From: Streptococcus suis YS56
Lineage (GTDB): Bacteria; Bacillota; Bacilli; Lactobacillales; Streptococcaceae
Assembly: GCF_000440115.1 (NCBI RefSeq)
Contig: NZ_ALMY01000069.1
Location: 1 to 64,000 of the forward strand
Direction: 5' to 3'
DNA: 64,000 bases
In this document: in pieces, positions 63,599-64,000 of the stretch
Layout: every line of letters starts with the position of its first letter
Position numbering within the stretch: the stretch's first letter is position 1
Program-made: the position numbers and the translations under genes
The notes under the pieces: generated by a model
The model's database searches: none
Told to the model about the DNA's origin: nothing
Seen by the model: the letters and a program-made list of their open reading frames with translations, nothing else

Positions 63599-64000
63599 AT
63601 GCAAACAAAAGATTTTGTCGTTGAAAATGGGCAGATGTATTATAAGAAGAAACCCTTGCACAAACAGACTCTCTTTTGGACGACCATTGCTGGCGCCGTT
63701 CTCTCCTTTATCCTAGGAGTAACCTGTTTTATTTTTATGATTGGCCTAAGCGCAGCAAATTTTGATAATTGGGATACAGGTAGTGACGGATACATTGACG
63801 AGACTGTGGAATACACGGAGTATCAAGTTGGTGACTCAGTTGATTTTTCTAACGGTCTTCATGTAACCGTAACGTCGATGGGCAAAGACGATAGCGTAGA
63901 ACTAGTAGATAGCTACTACAGCACAGCTTATGTTGTTGAAATGGAAGTTGAAAATTCGACCGCAGAAGAACTCTATTTTGATGAATACTATTTCAGTCTC
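63599..64000 (+). CDS. Membrane-anchored extracellular protein, DUF4352/DUF5067-like (3' end outside window)
   Basis: 134 residues are visible and the frame runs off the window. A short basic N-terminus (YYKKKPLHKQ) is followed by one hydrophobic segment at about residues 27-52, then an acidic linker (DTGSDGYIDETVEY) and a beta-type region with VGDSVDFSNGLHVTVTSMG, as in Telokin-like DUF4352/DUF5067 domains of streptococcal lipoproteins and membrane proteins. The AAGGAG ribosome site overlaps the end of the mscS gene, so the two are co-transcribed. Function unknown. Confidence 0.75.
   Translation, partial: MQTKDFVVENGQMYYKKKPLHKQTLFWTTIAGAVLSFILGVTCFIFMIGLSAANFDNWDTGSDGYIDETVEYTEYQVGDSVDFSNGLHVTVTSMGKDDSVELVDSYYSTAYVVEMEVENSTAEELYFDEYYFSL

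Overview
The window looks like a chromosomal segment of a low-GC Firmicute, and the gene set fits Streptococcus, most likely Streptococcus suis or a close relative. The reasons are a YSIRK/LPXTG surface protein, PepX next to CppA, a lactic-type PflB with a catabolite-repression (cre) site, the treP-treC/treR trehalose locus, the zapA-cvpA-mutS2 order, and several BOX-type intergenic repeats. The species call is inference from gene content; no rRNA or tRNA gene was seen.

Layout. 1-1.6 kb: 3' end of a repeat-rich LPXTG adhesin. 1.8-3.8 kb: azlCD amino-acid exporter and a YeiH-type transporter. 3.9-7.7 kb (minus): ABC transporter pair and a BaiN/HI0933-type flavoprotein, separated by a BOX element. 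7.9-9.3 kb: a frameshifted family 1 6-phospho-glycosidase. 9.5-10.5 kb: a small HTH/coiled-coil DUF536 protein followed at once by a nine-unit array of hairpin repeats. 10.6-16.1 kb: a PTS operon (PRD regulator with EIIA, EIIB, EIIC) ending in a split transketolase. 16.3-22.4 kb: membrane glycerophosphodiesterase, YbaB, AgaS-type sugar isomerase under a palindromic operator, and a proline-rich wall-anchored protein. 22.4-28.2 kb: pepX, cppA, a serine hydrolase, a DUF1697 protein and a secreted LysM-CHAP hydrolase. 28.5-35.1 kb: pflB, dinB, an Rrf2 regulator, an NAD(P)-binding protein with an operator-promoter, a PfkB kinase and a HhH-GPD protein. 35.4-42.6 kb: recD2, lepB, rnhC, a Gfo/Idh oxidoreductase, a LysM protein with a 39-bp tandem repeat, and a DUF1801 protein. 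42.6-47.3 kb: trehalose locus. 47.4-54.9 kb: zapA, cvpA, mutS2, GNAT, trxA, an orphan AMP-forming ligase and a fused msrAB. 55-60.7 kb: a PlcR/TprA-like peptide-type regulator followed by a leader with its own terminator and an ABC system with two paralogous DUF1430 (bacteriocin-associated) membrane proteins. 60.7-64 kb: BOX element, glycine riboswitch, alanine/glycine symporter, MscS channel and a truncated membrane-anchored protein.

The least explained material is intergenic: (a) the 53/50-bp hairpin array at 10.0-10.4 kb; (b) a ~173-bp multi-hairpin element present in two nearly identical inverted copies 35 kb apart (27.1 and 62.5 kb), each flanked by a short direct repeat that falls in a palindrome or terminator; (c) BOX elements whose central module differs from the pneumococcal one; (d) a second mosaic repeat family at 28.3 and 35.3 kb.

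Genes that appear to work together are the ula-like PTS plus transketolase (uptake and pentose-phosphate entry), treR-treP-treC (trehalose uptake and hydrolysis, with operator and cre visible), azlC-azlD, the two ABC modules, and the glycine riboswitch with the symporter behind it.
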